NCBI GenBank assembly: GCA_905181585.1
Contig: CAJIYG010000004.1
Location: forward strand, 34,533-98,532
Direction: 5' to 3'
From: an uncultured Flavobacteriales bacterium
GTDB lineage: Bacteria > Bacteroidota > Bacteroidia > Flavobacteriales > BACL11
Length of the DNA: 64,000 nucleotides
The notes beneath the pieces were generated by a model, which had not been told where the DNA came from, made no database searches, and saw only the letters and a list, made by a program, of their open reading frames with translations. Of this stretch, positions 21,701 through 33,700 are shown one piece after another. The number at the start of each line of letters is the position of its first letter. The stretch's first letter is position 1. The translations under genes and the position numbers were made by a program.

Positions 21701-23077
21701 GTTTATAGTATCTCTATACAAACAACTATTATCATCTAAAACAGAAATAATATATACTCCTTCAGATAAATTTGAAAAAACACTATCATAAGGAATTGGA
21801 TTAGTATTTAAAACACCATCTAAATAGAATGAATAAGGAAGTGCTCCACTGTCAGCCAAAATAGAGATTTGACCATCACTTCCGTTATAACAATTAACAT
21901 TGCTCCCAAATGAAGAAACATTTAGAGGATTATTTGCTTGCATAACTACAATTGTATCTTGAGAAGAAGAACCTCCAGCATCTGTCACTCTTGCAACATA
22001 AGTTCCAGGAAAAAGATTTGAGAATGTCTGAGAAGTACTTACATTTAGATTAGATTGTAAAATAACACCATTCATATCCAAAAGTAACATATCATAAGGA
22101 GATGGCGTATTTAAGCCCGGATCAACACTTACTTGACCATCATTTCCCTGGCAAGAAGCATCAGAGGAACTCATAACTATTGAAAAACATCCAGAGACCG
22201 AAACCGTAACTTGATCCGACAATATTCCGGAAGAACAGCTTCCAACAACATCAGCATAATATACAGTTGTTGAAGAAATATTAATTGGAAGAGTTGGACC
22301 ATAACCTAAAGTATCTCCTGAGGCTGATGTCCAAATAGCTTCACCAGCAACAATTGGGATATATGGAATTTGATTAATAACATAAGCAGATGGTCCAGCA
22401 GTTAAAAACTCCCAACCTTCATTAGTTGCAGTCCACTGTAAAGGGAAATTTCTATCAGCAAGTAAAATAGGATCAAATACAATATCAGAAAATAAACTAC
22501 CATCAGAAACTAATCCTTGAATAGCAGCACCTCCATTCCAAGTAGCACAAAGTGGTTTTTCTGCAATAAACATTTCAATTTTATCAGACCCTTCATGCAA
22601 TACAACTTGTGATGTATGTAAATCAGCGGTACATGAAAACATTGCAATTTCACACCAAGTAACAGTAAACATCCTGTTTGGTGCTATACCAGTTGTTCCA
22701 TAATAAATATTACCACTTACTCCAGTATTAATATCTTGCCAAGGAGCTAAAATAGCATTCTCAGGGATATTACCAGGGTTTGGTACAGGAGCATTTATCG
22801 AGTAAGGTGAATATGAATTAGCTAAAGAAGTATCAAATGTTACATAACCATTTCCTGAAACGACACATTGAGTGTATGCTGTTCCATAAAAATTAAATGT
22901 AAATCCTAAAGGAACTAGATCGTCATGCAAATCATCAGTTTGCATAGAAGACTGCGTAGCACTTAAAGCATAAAGAGTATCATTGAAATTACCACATACA
23001 GTAGTGTCATTAGAAATAATAACTTGTGCATTAATAAAAAATGGTAAAAGCAAAACAATTAAAATAATTCTTTTCAT
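18743..23077 (-). CDS. Large T9SS-secreted surface protein with SprB-type repeats (first of three)
   Basis: The protein has 1,444 residues. Residues 1-17 are a signal peptide (MKRIILIVLLLPFFINA). Residues from about 20 to 230 resemble a nidogen-like domain (PLGFTFNFYGTAY, SGNGYVTFD, NAILAPWQDIN). About twelve repeats follow, each of the pattern C-F/Y-G-x-x-D-G ... GG-x-x-PY-x-Y-x-W ... GxYxVxVxDxxGC ... xEP, as in SprB adhesins. The last 75 residues are a type A T9SS sorting domain (VSVYPNPFRSEAVVDFG ... GVYFLKIE ... KIIIK). It is therefore expected to cross the outer membrane by T9SS and be anchored at the surface; adhesion or motility is an inference. Bases 18783-21641 are nearly identical to part of the third protein. 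Confidence 0.9.
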   Translation of the reverse strand: MKRIILIVLLLPFFINAQVIISNDTTVCGNFNDTLYALSATQSSMQTDDLHDDLVPLGFTFNFYGTAYTQCVVSGNGYVTFDTSLANSYSPYSINAPVPNPGNIPENAILAPWQDINTGVSGNIYYGTTGIAPNRMFTVTWCEIAMFSCTADLHTSQVVLHEGSDKIEMFIAEKPLCATWNGGAAIQGLVSDGSLFSDIVFDPILLADRNFPLQWTATNEGWEFLTAGPSAYVINQIPYIPIVAGEAIWTSASGDTLGYGPTLPINISSTTVYYADVVGSCSSGILSDQVTVSVSGCFSIVMSSSDASCQGNDGQVSVDPGLNTPSPYDMLLLDMNGVILQSNLNVSTSQTFSNLFPGTYVARVTDAGGSSSQDTIVVMQANNPLNVSSFGSNVNCYNGSDGQISILADSGALPYSFYLDGVLNTNPIPYDSVFSNLSEGVYIISVLDDNSCLYRDTINITSPNYTLQSLAQSKVVICNGSNDGIAIGSGAGGTPPYSYEWFNQNFVSFSTNDTAFNLSAGSYYLEVSDANGCDTFSTVQVIAPQTALSGSPQVFGVACRGDNTGMIIGDANGSWAPYQYYWISSTGDTLQSTSYVTTRDTLKDLSSGVYTLHVYDAQSCFVSYSLNVGEPMTMLSIDSILVVENIACFGDSVGKARLFASGGMPNYSYMWDNGETGLVAQNLSAGYRHLTLTDDWGCEVIDSVYIAENPEIQSTISVVQTVSCYGQSDGIASISSVGGIPTYTYFWSNGHTGLSMPDTSSGLVEGSYYVTTRDIIGCEVVDSIYVSEPEPLSMIANELVRISCFGANDGLAYASAQGGNLPYTFNWMTNGQVGDTINTVHPGLHTVEVVDARGCTANDTIFMHEPTELHVNIDDNLTILPYCIGVNSASLTSLATGGTPGYSYAWDDNLVAPQLTATASHLLAGIYTVIATDSRGCTASDSRDIDTITNTMNAFVLELDNVSCFGYNDGSAVVYPSGAHAPYSYQWFGPNGYSSMNDSVANLYAETYSVTVSDTNNCMVNASINLSEPGAITYNTLSSTDAVCLGACDGSVLLDFTGGTAPYYGHALDNNTGAITMNLLSDSLFSGICAGDYTISLTDANDCPSYLVNGGNNQQNIIALDTIFTALSSNGNIIQCYGDATASLSIDLNYFDNTYSYSWEDVLNPGVSLGSGSSLVGLGSGTYVLLANYMTCYASDTMTITEPDSITILGNVTDADCYGASTGSITTNISGGSLGYVYNWSGSSSTNNNLNNVSAGIYTLTVSDMYSCEYSETFIVAEPQEITATINQNSSNSYLLESNNVNGGVAPYVHSWREASAPNVQLATGTTYIVSSYGDYFVRVTDAQGCTSESNSIEFISTTINEVGSSLEVSVYPNPFRSEAVVDFGRVVENASLTIVDMYGKVIERHLVGNSDRYVITNKDKASGVYFLKIETKNLSYDYKIIIK
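18783..21641 (-). repeat. 2,859-bp near-identical direct repeat, copy A
   Basis: Aligning this block with 30796-33654 (constant offset 12,013, no gaps), I count 12 base differences, about 99.6% identity. Three change an amino acid and nine are silent. From about 20166 to 21331 there is no difference at all. Both ends stop abruptly inside coding sequence: after g21641 on one side and before g18783 on the other. Confidence 0.97.
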
Positions 23078-23192
23078 ATCATATTTTTTTTAAATATTTC
23101 CAACCAACTACCTCTTTTAAATAAAGATTACGTCACATTACCAAAAACCAATTACATAATTATTAAACAGAAAATATATTTATATAAATTAT

Positions 23193-26100
23193 TTATCTCA
23201 ATATTGTAACTGAACCTCTTTTTTCATAGTATCTTCCATCAAGTCCTGTAGACTGAAGAACAAAGAAGTAAACTCCCTCAGGAAGATCTCTTCCATCAAG
23301 TCCTCTTCCATCCCAATCCTGACCAGATAAATCCCAAGAGTAAACTAACTCACCCCATCTGTTAAAGAATTGTACTTGCATAGCCTCCATTGCATATTCT
23401 CCAAAACTAAAGAAGTCATTAACTCCATCACCATTTGGAGAGAAAACATTATAGATTTCTGGAATTCCTTGGACTTCAATATTAAACCCAACAGTATCAG
23501 TACAAAGTGTAACCTCATTCTCAAGAGTAACATAAACTTCATTCAAGCCAATGATATCAAAAACATGATTAAAATTAGTTGTTCCTGAAGGATTATTAGT
23601 TGTTCCATCAAGCCAAGTCCATTCAAAATTATAAGGATCAGTACAAATAGTTAGGTCAGTAAAGTTAACTGTAAATCCTTCATGAGTAGGACCAGCATAA
23701 TCATCAGAAATAACATTTGCTACAAATTCAATTGGTTCTGTTAAAATTGGTGTGGTTTCAGTCTCCTCACATCCGTTTACATCAACCACTGTTATAGTGT
23801 ATGCAAGACCAGCTTGTAAATTATCTACATAGTAATTTGTAGAAATATTACTTCCACTAACATCCCATTGATAATTATATCCTGAAGTTCCTTCAACACC
23901 TCCTACTGGAACGGACTGTGCCCATCCATCATTTAACCCAAAACAACTAATATCATAGAAAGGTGCGTTATCTCCACTTCTAGTCAAATTAATAACTAAC
24001 TGATCTGGCTCTGTTATTAATATTGTTTCAGTTTGAGAACAGTTATTTAAATCTGTAACAGTTACATCGTAAGAACCTACAGATAAATTTGTTGCTGTAG
24101 CAGTTGTTTGATTTGAAGGAGTCCATAGATAAGAGATCACTGGTATTCCTCCGCCTCCAGTTACAGTAGCTGAAGCATTACTTTCTCCAAAACACCTAAC
24201 ATCATAAGGCCCAAAGAATAAATTATCTGATTCTACAGAAGAGATAACAGCATCGGGTTCTGTTATTATTACTTCATCCAAGAAAGTACATCCTTTATTA
24301 TCCATTACCACAACAGAGTATGTTCCTGCCGAGAGATTATTGCTAATATTTGGGTTATAAGTGTATGGAGCATTACCACCGTTTGTATTAGCAATGGCAG
24401 ATCCATCTGAACCACCAAAACATAAAGGCTCAGTTATGTATAATAATTTGTAATTGCTAGAGGCTCTGTTATTTCAAAGTCTGAAGTTATACTACAACCA
24501 TTGTCATCGAAAATATTCGCAGTATATGTTCCAGGCTGCAATGAATTAATTTGCAAAGAACTTGATCCATTTGGAAGTGATGTTGTTGTATCCCATTGAA
24601 CTGAATATGGTGCAGTTCCACCAGAAATAATTAAATCAATTTCGCCATCAGTATCACCATAGCAAGTAACCTCTGTAACATTTGTAGCAGCTGTAGTTAA
24701 CTGTGCTGCACTTGAAATTGTAAACTGATAACCAAAATCACAAGCAGAATAAGGAATACCAAAACTTGATGAATCAGCATAGTGAGCTACAGCCCAATAT
24801 GTTCCAGGGTAAAAATTATTATATGAAATACCATTACCTAAAACGTTCCTGTTGGAAGATTAGTTACAATATCATTTGTTTCCCAAGTGTAAGTAAATAA
24901 AGGGTTTCCTTGACCATGAATAAAAGCAGAGCCATCATTTAAGTTAAAGCATGTTGCAGGATCTACTACAACAGAATCAAGTTCAACAATAACACCTTGA
25001 TCAACTGTTTCTTCCCATCTTCCACCCCAAACTACTGTTCCTTCACAGTTATTATCATCTGTGATATATATTGAACGAAGTCCAGCACACAAATTAGTTA
25101 TTAAAGTATCGTTTATAACTGGTGAAGTATTTGTTAAAGGAAAGGCTCCTTGCTGGTCTAAATCATAAAAATATGGATGAGTACCACCTTCAATACTAAC
25201 ATGTATCTCTCCATCACAGGCACCTAAACATGTAGATCCTTCTACATTGTATGTAGTATACTCTAATTGATCAGGCTGCTGTACTTCTGCATTTACCGTT
25301 ATAGCACATCCGTTAGAATCTTCAATTACAACTCCATAACTTCCAGCATATAATGAACTAATTGATGATAGGACAGAATTATAACTGTTTGGTCCTATCC
25401 ATGAATAAGTATAAGGAGCAACAGCTCCAACAACACTGTTTATAGTAACGGAACCATCAAATGTTCCAAAGCAACTTACATTACCAATTGATAAACTCAC
25501 TGAGTCAGGATTCATACTATTGGTAATAGAATCTAAATTAAAAGATGTAGTAGCTATACAGTTTCTATCGTCCATTACTAATACAGTATATTGACTAGCA
25601 ATCAAATTGGTAGCACATGTTCCTGTTTGACCTAACACATCATTCCAAACATAATTATAATTTGGTGTTCCACCATCAGCAATAGCACATAGCTGACCAG
25701 AATTTGTTCCAGCACAATAAGAATAAACAGTCATTGTATCATCTATTGCTATTGTTAATTGAGTAGGCTCAGAAATATTTACAGAATCCATGGCTGTACA
25801 CCCTTTAGCATCTGTGACATATACATAATGTATGCCAGGTGTTAGATTAGTTGCATTCTGACCTGCTTGCCCATTAATACTATCCCAAACAAATGAATAA
25901 AATTGTGTTCCTCCAGTAGCTGAAGCAAAAGCTGTTCCATCATCAAAACCAAAACATTGAATTGGCTGAGTCATAACTGCTTGAGCAAAAAGCTCATCTG
26001 GTTGACTTATATTATAAGTAACAGTTCTTCTACATCCAAGAGCATCTTCAACGATTACATCATGTCCACCATAACAAAGGTTAAATGCTGTATCTGGCAT

Positions 26101-29100
26101 ATTAATAGATACTTGACCAATATCCCAGAAATAAGTGTGAGGAAGAACTCCTCCATCTGTAGACAAGCTAGCAATAGCATCACATCCTCCAAAACAAGAA
26201 ACATCTTGTATAACATCTAAAACGCTAGAAATCTCAGGATATAAGTTTACTATTTCAATACTATCTAGCTTAACACATCCATTGCTATCGCTTATTTCAA
26301 CAACTTGCCATCCTGGCCATAAATTATTAACTAGAGCAGAAGTATTTCCTGCCAACCAATTATAAGAATAAGGAAACTGACCACCGATAGCATTTGCTAT
26401 TGCAGCTCCTGTAGAGTCTCCAAAGCATTGAACATCAGATAATAAATTAACCGAAGTAGATAATACATCTTGAGGCTGAGTTATTATTATTTCTGCAAAC
26501 TCAGCACAATTATAATCAGCAAAACTTGCATCTGGAGAATCATAAATATAAAACTGATATGTACCAGCAACTAAATCACAAATTTGAATAGTATCAAGAT
26601 CACCTTGATCAGTATAAATAGTATCACCTGCTGATATTAAAACAACAATATTATCCGTAAAACCACCAGAAACAATTGCATTAATACATCCAGAAGAATC
26701 ATTTCGACAAGCAACTGGAGTTGGGTAAATAGTATCGATGTTCATTGGAGCGGCTGATTCTTGAACAATTAAAGTTCTCACATATTCACATCCAAGAGCA
26801 TCAGTAATAGAAGCAAAATATGTTCCAGCAGGAAGATTAGAAACTGTCTGACCAGCACCCCATGGATCACCAGCTAAATTTGTAGAACTTCCAGAAAAAT
26901 CTTTCCAAACTATGTCATAAAACTCATCTCCTGTATTTGCAAAACCATCTGGATCAAATGGTGTTCCTCCCGTTGGGTATACAGTAGAAGAAGCTGTTGA
27001 ATCACCATAACAAGTAAAAGCTGTATCAGTATTTGGACAAACCATTTTATAAAGCTCAAATGATAGCAGACCACTATTGTTTACATATAGAGAATCAAAA
27101 TAATCGTTATAAGTAAAATCAATTGAGTCACCATCTCCAACAAATTCAAATACATATTCATGCGTTGGGTTATATTGATTTGGATTTGGATAAAAAAGAC
27201 TTGAACCGTTCATCATCCAATCAATATTACCTGTAGGAGGATTTATATTATATATGTATGCAGCATCTTTATAATTTGACCCTGACCAAGAGTCATTGTA
27301 AGTACCACTCACCTTTAATCTGTAATTCATTCCAAATAATGTTGGAACAACAGATGTATGGAGATATGGATTATCAAAAGTCATATTAAAATTATCTACT
27401 AAAACTTCTATGTAATTAGAATCTACTCCACAAGCATATAAAGAGTCTGATTGAATAACGTCAATTAATAATTCTCTTGAAAGACAGCCTAAAGAATCTG
27501 AAATACTAATAGTGTGTATACCAGCTGGAACATTCTCTATTGTATCGCTATAATTAGATGGTGAAGTTAAAGTAGCTTCTCCATCAAGATAGAAAACGTA
27601 TGGTGCAAAGCCAGGCGTATTAGTTCCAGAGCTAGTAGTATCTGTAGCCAATATGATTGTTGATGAAGAATCGCCATAGCAAGATACTAGAGAGACCCCT
27701 ATTGTATCAAAACTTAGGATACCTAAATCCCATGAAACGTGTATTTGATCTGATTTTGAACATGAACCTGTTGCATCAGTAACAGTAACAATATAATCTG
27801 TTGGTTCATATTGCCCACCATAGTAAGGATAAACTAAAACAGAATCAGTATTCCCAATATTTGCAGTTCCTGTTGCGTTAAGATATTCCCATTGATATGT
27901 AAACATAGTAGTGTCATAGCGAACAAGATATAAATCAAATTGCATTCCAGTAACCCCAGGCTGTAAGAATCCAGGCTGAGTCATTGCAAAATTATGAACA
28001 CCTGTTAAAGAAACAAAAGGAAACTGATAAGTATGATCTAAGTTAAAAGCATCAGGAAAGGGTCTATGTGTGAAATTCCCATCAAATGCCCAATGCATCA
28101 CTGGAGTTGCTGGAGCGCCAGGAAAAGAAGTGTAATCCCAAGCAGCATCATATAAGTTACCAGCTGTATCTTCATAAGTTCCACTAACTTCTAAAATATA
28201 GTAATCATTGATATTTAAACTATCTTGAAAACCGCTAGGAATTCCAAAGTCTAAAGTATTACTTGAAATAAGTGTTGTATCATTTACTGTTGGACCACCA
28301 CTTACATTTGACATAACAAATTGATCTTCACCACAAAACAGTTCTAAACTATCAGCTAAAGCAATAGTAATAGAGTCTTGTTCAAGAATATCAAAATTTT
28401 GAATACCCCCAAAATTCCCATAGTAGTCATAGGCATGTAATTGATAAGACCCAGGACATAGGTTGACATATGTAGCAACATGTGAAGGATTATAAAAAAG
28501 TGTTCCAACTGAATCAACCTTTAATGTATCCGCTACTTGACCGGCTCCACCTGTGGTACCATCTATCCAGTAAAAAGTAAAAGGAGGAATAGATAAACAA
28601 CCATTTGGCATTCCAGCCATTGTTGCAAGAATACCACCATCACAAGCACCATAACATTTTGGCTGTGTAACTTCCCAGCTTTCAATAGCAAAATCAGCAC
28701 CAGAGTTTTGTGGGTGAATATAAACAGTTTCATTTCTTGAACAACCATTTCCATCGGTTACTAAAATTAAATATCCGTTAGTATTTTCATTAGAGTATAA
28801 TAATGAATCTTGAAAAACATTTCCATCAAGATTTGTATCTGCAATAGTAGGCAGAGGAGAAAGAACTGAATCTAGCCAACTAATACTAAATGGATTTATT
28901 CCTCCAGTTATTGAATCAATAGTAATAATTCCATCTTCAGCACAAACTGCAGAAGAACTATCAACTGTTGTCCAAATCTGTATTTGATCAGGCTCTGTTA
29001 ATGTAATTGTATCTGGATTACAATAACCTCCAAAAGCAGGATCAAAAACAGTAACAAAATAATTTCCTGTAGGTAAATTTGGAAAAACAAATTGTGTATT

Positions 29101-30654
29101 TACATTAACTTGAGGATTTCCTATCTGGTTTCCACTATTAGCGTTAAATAAAGTGTATTCATAAGGACCGCCAGGGTTACCCGTTGTATCAACAGTTACT
29201 TGAATAGCACCAAAGCCATTATAACAATTTATTGAGTCATAAATAGAAAGTGTAACATCACAAGGGTAATAAAGCACATCATAACACTCTGTAAAAGTAC
29301 ACCCATTATCATCAGTAATAACTAAACAATATGTATCGTCACAAAGATTAGTAAGTTGTGAGAAAGGACCACTAGTAGTAGAAATAATTCCAGCAGAATT
29401 ACTCCATTCGAAAGTGTAAGGAAATTGTCCTGATGTTGGTGTTACGAAAAGACCTCCATCGCATGCCCCTGGAGAAGTTACATCAGTTATAGCAGAGGAA
29501 ATAAAAATTGGATTTAAAGTATGTGTAATGGTATCAGTAACTATACATCCAGTGCTAGTTTCTGTAATATTTAAATAAAATGTTCCTGAGCCAACACTGT
29601 TAGAAAATATAATATTTGAAGCAGTAGAATTTTCAAATGCTACAACTGACAATCCATCAGATAATTCATAGTCAAAATTAAAAGGTCCAGATCCCACCAT
29701 ATTTATAGCAGCACTTACAAAAACCTCAGAAGCACATTGATCATAATTAATACTAGTAATCTGTCCATCGCAAGTATTCTGTATTACAACAGAATCAGAG
29801 TAAGTACAGCCATCAGAGCTTGAAACTGTATAAAAATATGTTCCCACAGGAAGTCCAATTAAAGTATCACCATTGTTCCATGTTGGAATATTTTGTCCTT
29901 GCCAATCAAGTGTGTAAGGAGATGATCCACCGGAGGCTGTTATTGTAAATAATCCTAGTGTATTGTTAATTACGTTAGTGCTAAAGGTGGAAACATTTAA
30001 TTGACCTGCGGTAATATTAAAAGTATCAAAGCCAACGCAACCATTATCTAAATTTACAGATGATAGATAATATGTACCAACTACAAGAGGAGGAAGAGGC
30101 ATTGCAGTAGTTGGTGCTACTGTATCTAAAAGTAATGTATTTGTAGAGGAATCAGTTAATAAATAATTTATTCCAAGTGTAGGACCGAGAACAGTACATC
30201 CTTGGTTAAAAGCTGTAATAAAAGCATTAGTAAGCCCACCACAAAGTACAAAAGATCCAGTATAAATAAAATTTGCTCCAGGAGCAGTAATTGTTATAGT
30301 ATCAACAGCAGTAAAACCAAAGTCAAAATTAGTTACACTTATCTCGTATGTTCCAGAAAAATCTGTTAGTGTATCAATAAAATCTGTTGTTGTAGTTAAT
30401 GAAGCTTGTACCCCTGAGCTTAGGTTAGTCCATGTATAATTAAACAATCCTCCAGGAATACCAGAAACTACTACATAAGCTTTTCCATCTGCCGTAAAAG
30501 TATTAGTTGCTGGAATGGTTCCAACGGTTATTGACTGGGCATTAACGTTTAAACTAATAAATACCCCTAAAAGTAGAAATAGTACCTTCTTAATTAAAGA
30601 GGTACTTTCCAAAAATGATTTTCTGTTATTCATTCTAATATTTTTATTCTTCAT
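23193..30654 (-). CDS. Giant T9SS-secreted SprB-type repeat protein with gliding-motility (type B) C-terminal domain, frame broken twice
   Basis: Three same-strand pieces form one gene: 30654-24838 (1,938 residues), a middle frame about 24840-24434, and a last frame ending at 23193. Adding one A at the A4 run 24840-24843 and one T at 24447-24449 gives about 2,487 residues. A signal peptide ends LGVFISLNVNAQ; the start could be Met8 (base 30633). More than fifteen Cys-rich SprB-type repeats follow (for example VSCFGTFDGSVTI). Near the end is a PKD-like segment (PYNFEWTWLDGT), then FSPNGDGVNDFFSFG ... FNRWGELVYSW ... LPEGVYFFVLQ ... RGSVTILR, the type B T9SS/gliding C-terminal domain found in SprB. 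Surface location is expected; a direct motility role is unproven. Confidence 0.88.
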
Positions 30655-30691
30655 TTTTCAAATTTATTGAATTCTTAAAATCCTAGCATTG

Positions 30692-30699
30692 CAAATATA
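30692..30699 (-). promoter_or_regulatory. Candidate -7 box for the giant repeat gene
   Basis: TATATTTG on the minus strand fits TAnnTTTG and would start transcription about 30 bases before the first Met codon at 30654. A second match (TAAATTTG, 30666-30659) is nearer; if that one is used, only Met8 at 30633 is possible as start. No clear -33 TTTG was found for either. Confidence 0.4.
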
Positions 30700-30755
30700 C
30701 TCTTAAATTAAACAACTAATATTTACTAGAGCATATCTGATAGCTAATTTATAAT

Positions 30756-33700
30756 TTATTTAATAACTAATTTAACAAACATATTTCCTTCACTAGTTTC
30801 TATTTTCAAGAAATAAACACCACTAGCTTTATCTTTATTTGTAATAACATAACGATCACTATTCCCAACTAAATGACGCTCTATTACTTTACCATACATA
30901 TCCACTATTGTTAAGCTTGCATTCTCAACTACTCTTCCAAAGTCAACTACTGCCTCTGATCTAAATGGATTTGGATAAACACTTACCTCTAAGCTTGATC
31001 CTACCTCATTTATTGTCGTTGAGATAAACTCTATACTATTTGACTCACTAGTACAACCTTGAGCATCTGTTACTCTTACAAAGTAATCTCCATAGCTACT
31101 AACAATATAAGTTGTCCCTGTTGCCAGCGGAACATTTGGAGCAGATGCTTCTCTCCAAGAGTGAACATATGGTGCAACTCCCCCATTTACATTATTAGAT
31201 TCTAATAAATAAGAGTTAGAGGAGTTCTGATTTATTGTAGCTGTTATCTCTTGTGGCTCTGCAACGATAAATGTTTCTGAGTACTCACAAGAATACATGT
31301 CGCTCACTGTTAAAGTATAGATTCCTGCTGATACATTATTTAAATTATTATTTGTACTTGAGCTTCCAGACCAGTTATATACATATCCTAATGACCCACC
31401 ACTAATATTTGTTGTAATAGATCCTGTGCTTGCACCATAACAATCTGCATCTATCACATTACCTAATATAGTAATTGAATCAGGCTCTGTAATAGTCATT
31501 GTATCACTTGCATAACAAGTCATATAATTTGCTAATAAAACATATGTTCCAGATCCAAGACCAACTAGTGAAGAACCCGAACCAAGACTAACTCCAGGAT
31601 TTAAAACATCCTCCCAAGAATAAGAATAAGTATTATCAAAGTAATTTAAATCTATTGAAAGGCTTGCTGTTGCATCACCATAGCATTGAATGATATTTCC
31701 ATTTGATGATAGAGCAGTAAAAATAGTATCTAAAGCAATTATATTTTGCTGATTATTACCTCCATTAACTAAATAAGAAGGACAATCATTAGCATCTGTT
31801 AAACTTATAGTATAATCTCCAGCACAAATCCCTGAGAACAAACTATCACTTAATAAATTCATTGTTATAGCCCCTGTATTATTATCTAAAGCATGACCAT
31901 AATATGGTGCTGTTCCTCCTGTAAAGTCTAAAAGAACACTTCCATCACAAGCGCCAAGGCATACTGCATCCGTTGAAGATAGAGTGTTATATGTAATAGC
32001 TCCTGGCTCACTTAGATTAATACTTGCATTAACCATACAGTTATTTGTATCTGATACCGTTACAGAATATGTTTCTGCATATAAATTAGCTACACTATCA
32101 TTCATACTTGAGTAACCATTTGGTCCAAACCACTGGTATGAATATGGAGCATGAGCTCCAGATGGGTACACAACTGCTGAACCATCATTATATCCAAAGC
32201 AGCTTACATTATCTAACTCTAAAACAAAAGCATTCATTGTATTAGTAATTGTATCAATATCTCTGCTATCACTTGCTGTACAGCCCCTAGAATCTGTTGC
32301 GATAACAGTATAAATTCCTGCTAAAAGATGACTAGCAGTTGCTGTAAGTTGTGGCGCTACTAAGTTATCATCCCAAGCATAACTATAGCCTGGTGTTCCT
32401 CCCGTAGCTAAAGATGTTAAGCTTGCACTATTTACTCCGATGCAGTAAGGTAGTATTGTTAAGTTATCATCAATATTTACATGAAGCTCTGTTGGCTCAT
32501 GCATAAAAATTGTATCATTAGCAGTACACCCTCTTGCATCAACAACTTCTACAGTATGTAGTCCTGGATGAACAGTATTAATTGTATCTCCTACTTGACC
32601 ATTAGTCATCCAATTAAACGTATAAGGAAGATTACCTCCTTGAGCGCTTGCATAAGCAAGACCATCGTTAGCTCCAAAGCATGATATCCGTACTAGCTCG
32701 TTTGCAATCATAGAAAGTGGCTCTGGCTCTGACACATAAATACTATCAACAACCTCACAACCTATTATATCTCTTGTAGTTACATAATAACTACCCTCAA
32801 CAAGACCTGAAGAAGTGTCTGGCATACTAAGACCTGTATGACCATTACTCCAGAAGTAAGTATATGTTGGAATACCTCCAACAGAACTAATACTTGCAAT
32901 ACCATCAGATTGCCCATAACAACTTACTGTCTGAACAACGCTAATAGTGGATTGTATCTCTGGATTCTCAGCGATATAAACGCTATCTATAACCTCACAT
33001 CCCCAATCATCAGTAAGTGTAAGATGACGATATCCTGCAGATAAATTTTGAGCTACTAAGCCTGTCTCTCCATTATCCCACATATAACTGTAGTTTGGCA
33101 TTCCACCGCTAGCAAATAAGCGAGCTTTACCAACACTATCACCAAAACAAGCAATATTTTCTACAACTAAAATACTATCTATACTAAGCATAGTCATTGG
33201 TTCTCCAACATTTAAACTGTAACTCACAAAACATGATTGAGCATCATAAACATGCAGAGTATAAACTCCTGAACTTAAATCTTTTAAAGTATCTCTAGTA
33301 GTAACATATGAAGTAGATTGAAGAGTATCTCCAGCACTAGATATCCAGTAATATTGGTATGGAGCCCAACTACCATTGGCATCTCCAATAATCATTCCTG
33401 TATTATCACCGCGACATGCTACACCAAAAACCTGAGGAGAACCACTAAGAGCTGTCTGAGGGGCAATAACCTGTACTGTAGAAAAAGTATCACAACCGTT
33501 TGCATCACTAACCTCCAAATAATAACTTCCAGCACTTAAATTAAAAGCAGTATCATTAGTACTAAAGCTAACAAAATTTTGATTAAACCACTCGTATGAA
33601 TATGGCGGGGTTCCTCCAGCTCCAGATCCTATAGCAATACCATCATTACTGCCGAAACAGTTATTCATTGTGTCGCTAACAAGAGATTGAAGTGGTGAGC

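Noticed and set aside
18783..33654. A composite transposon bounded by the 2.86-kb direct repeats
   Set aside because: There is no transposase, terminal inverted repeat or target duplication, and the repeats are internal parts of coding sequence.
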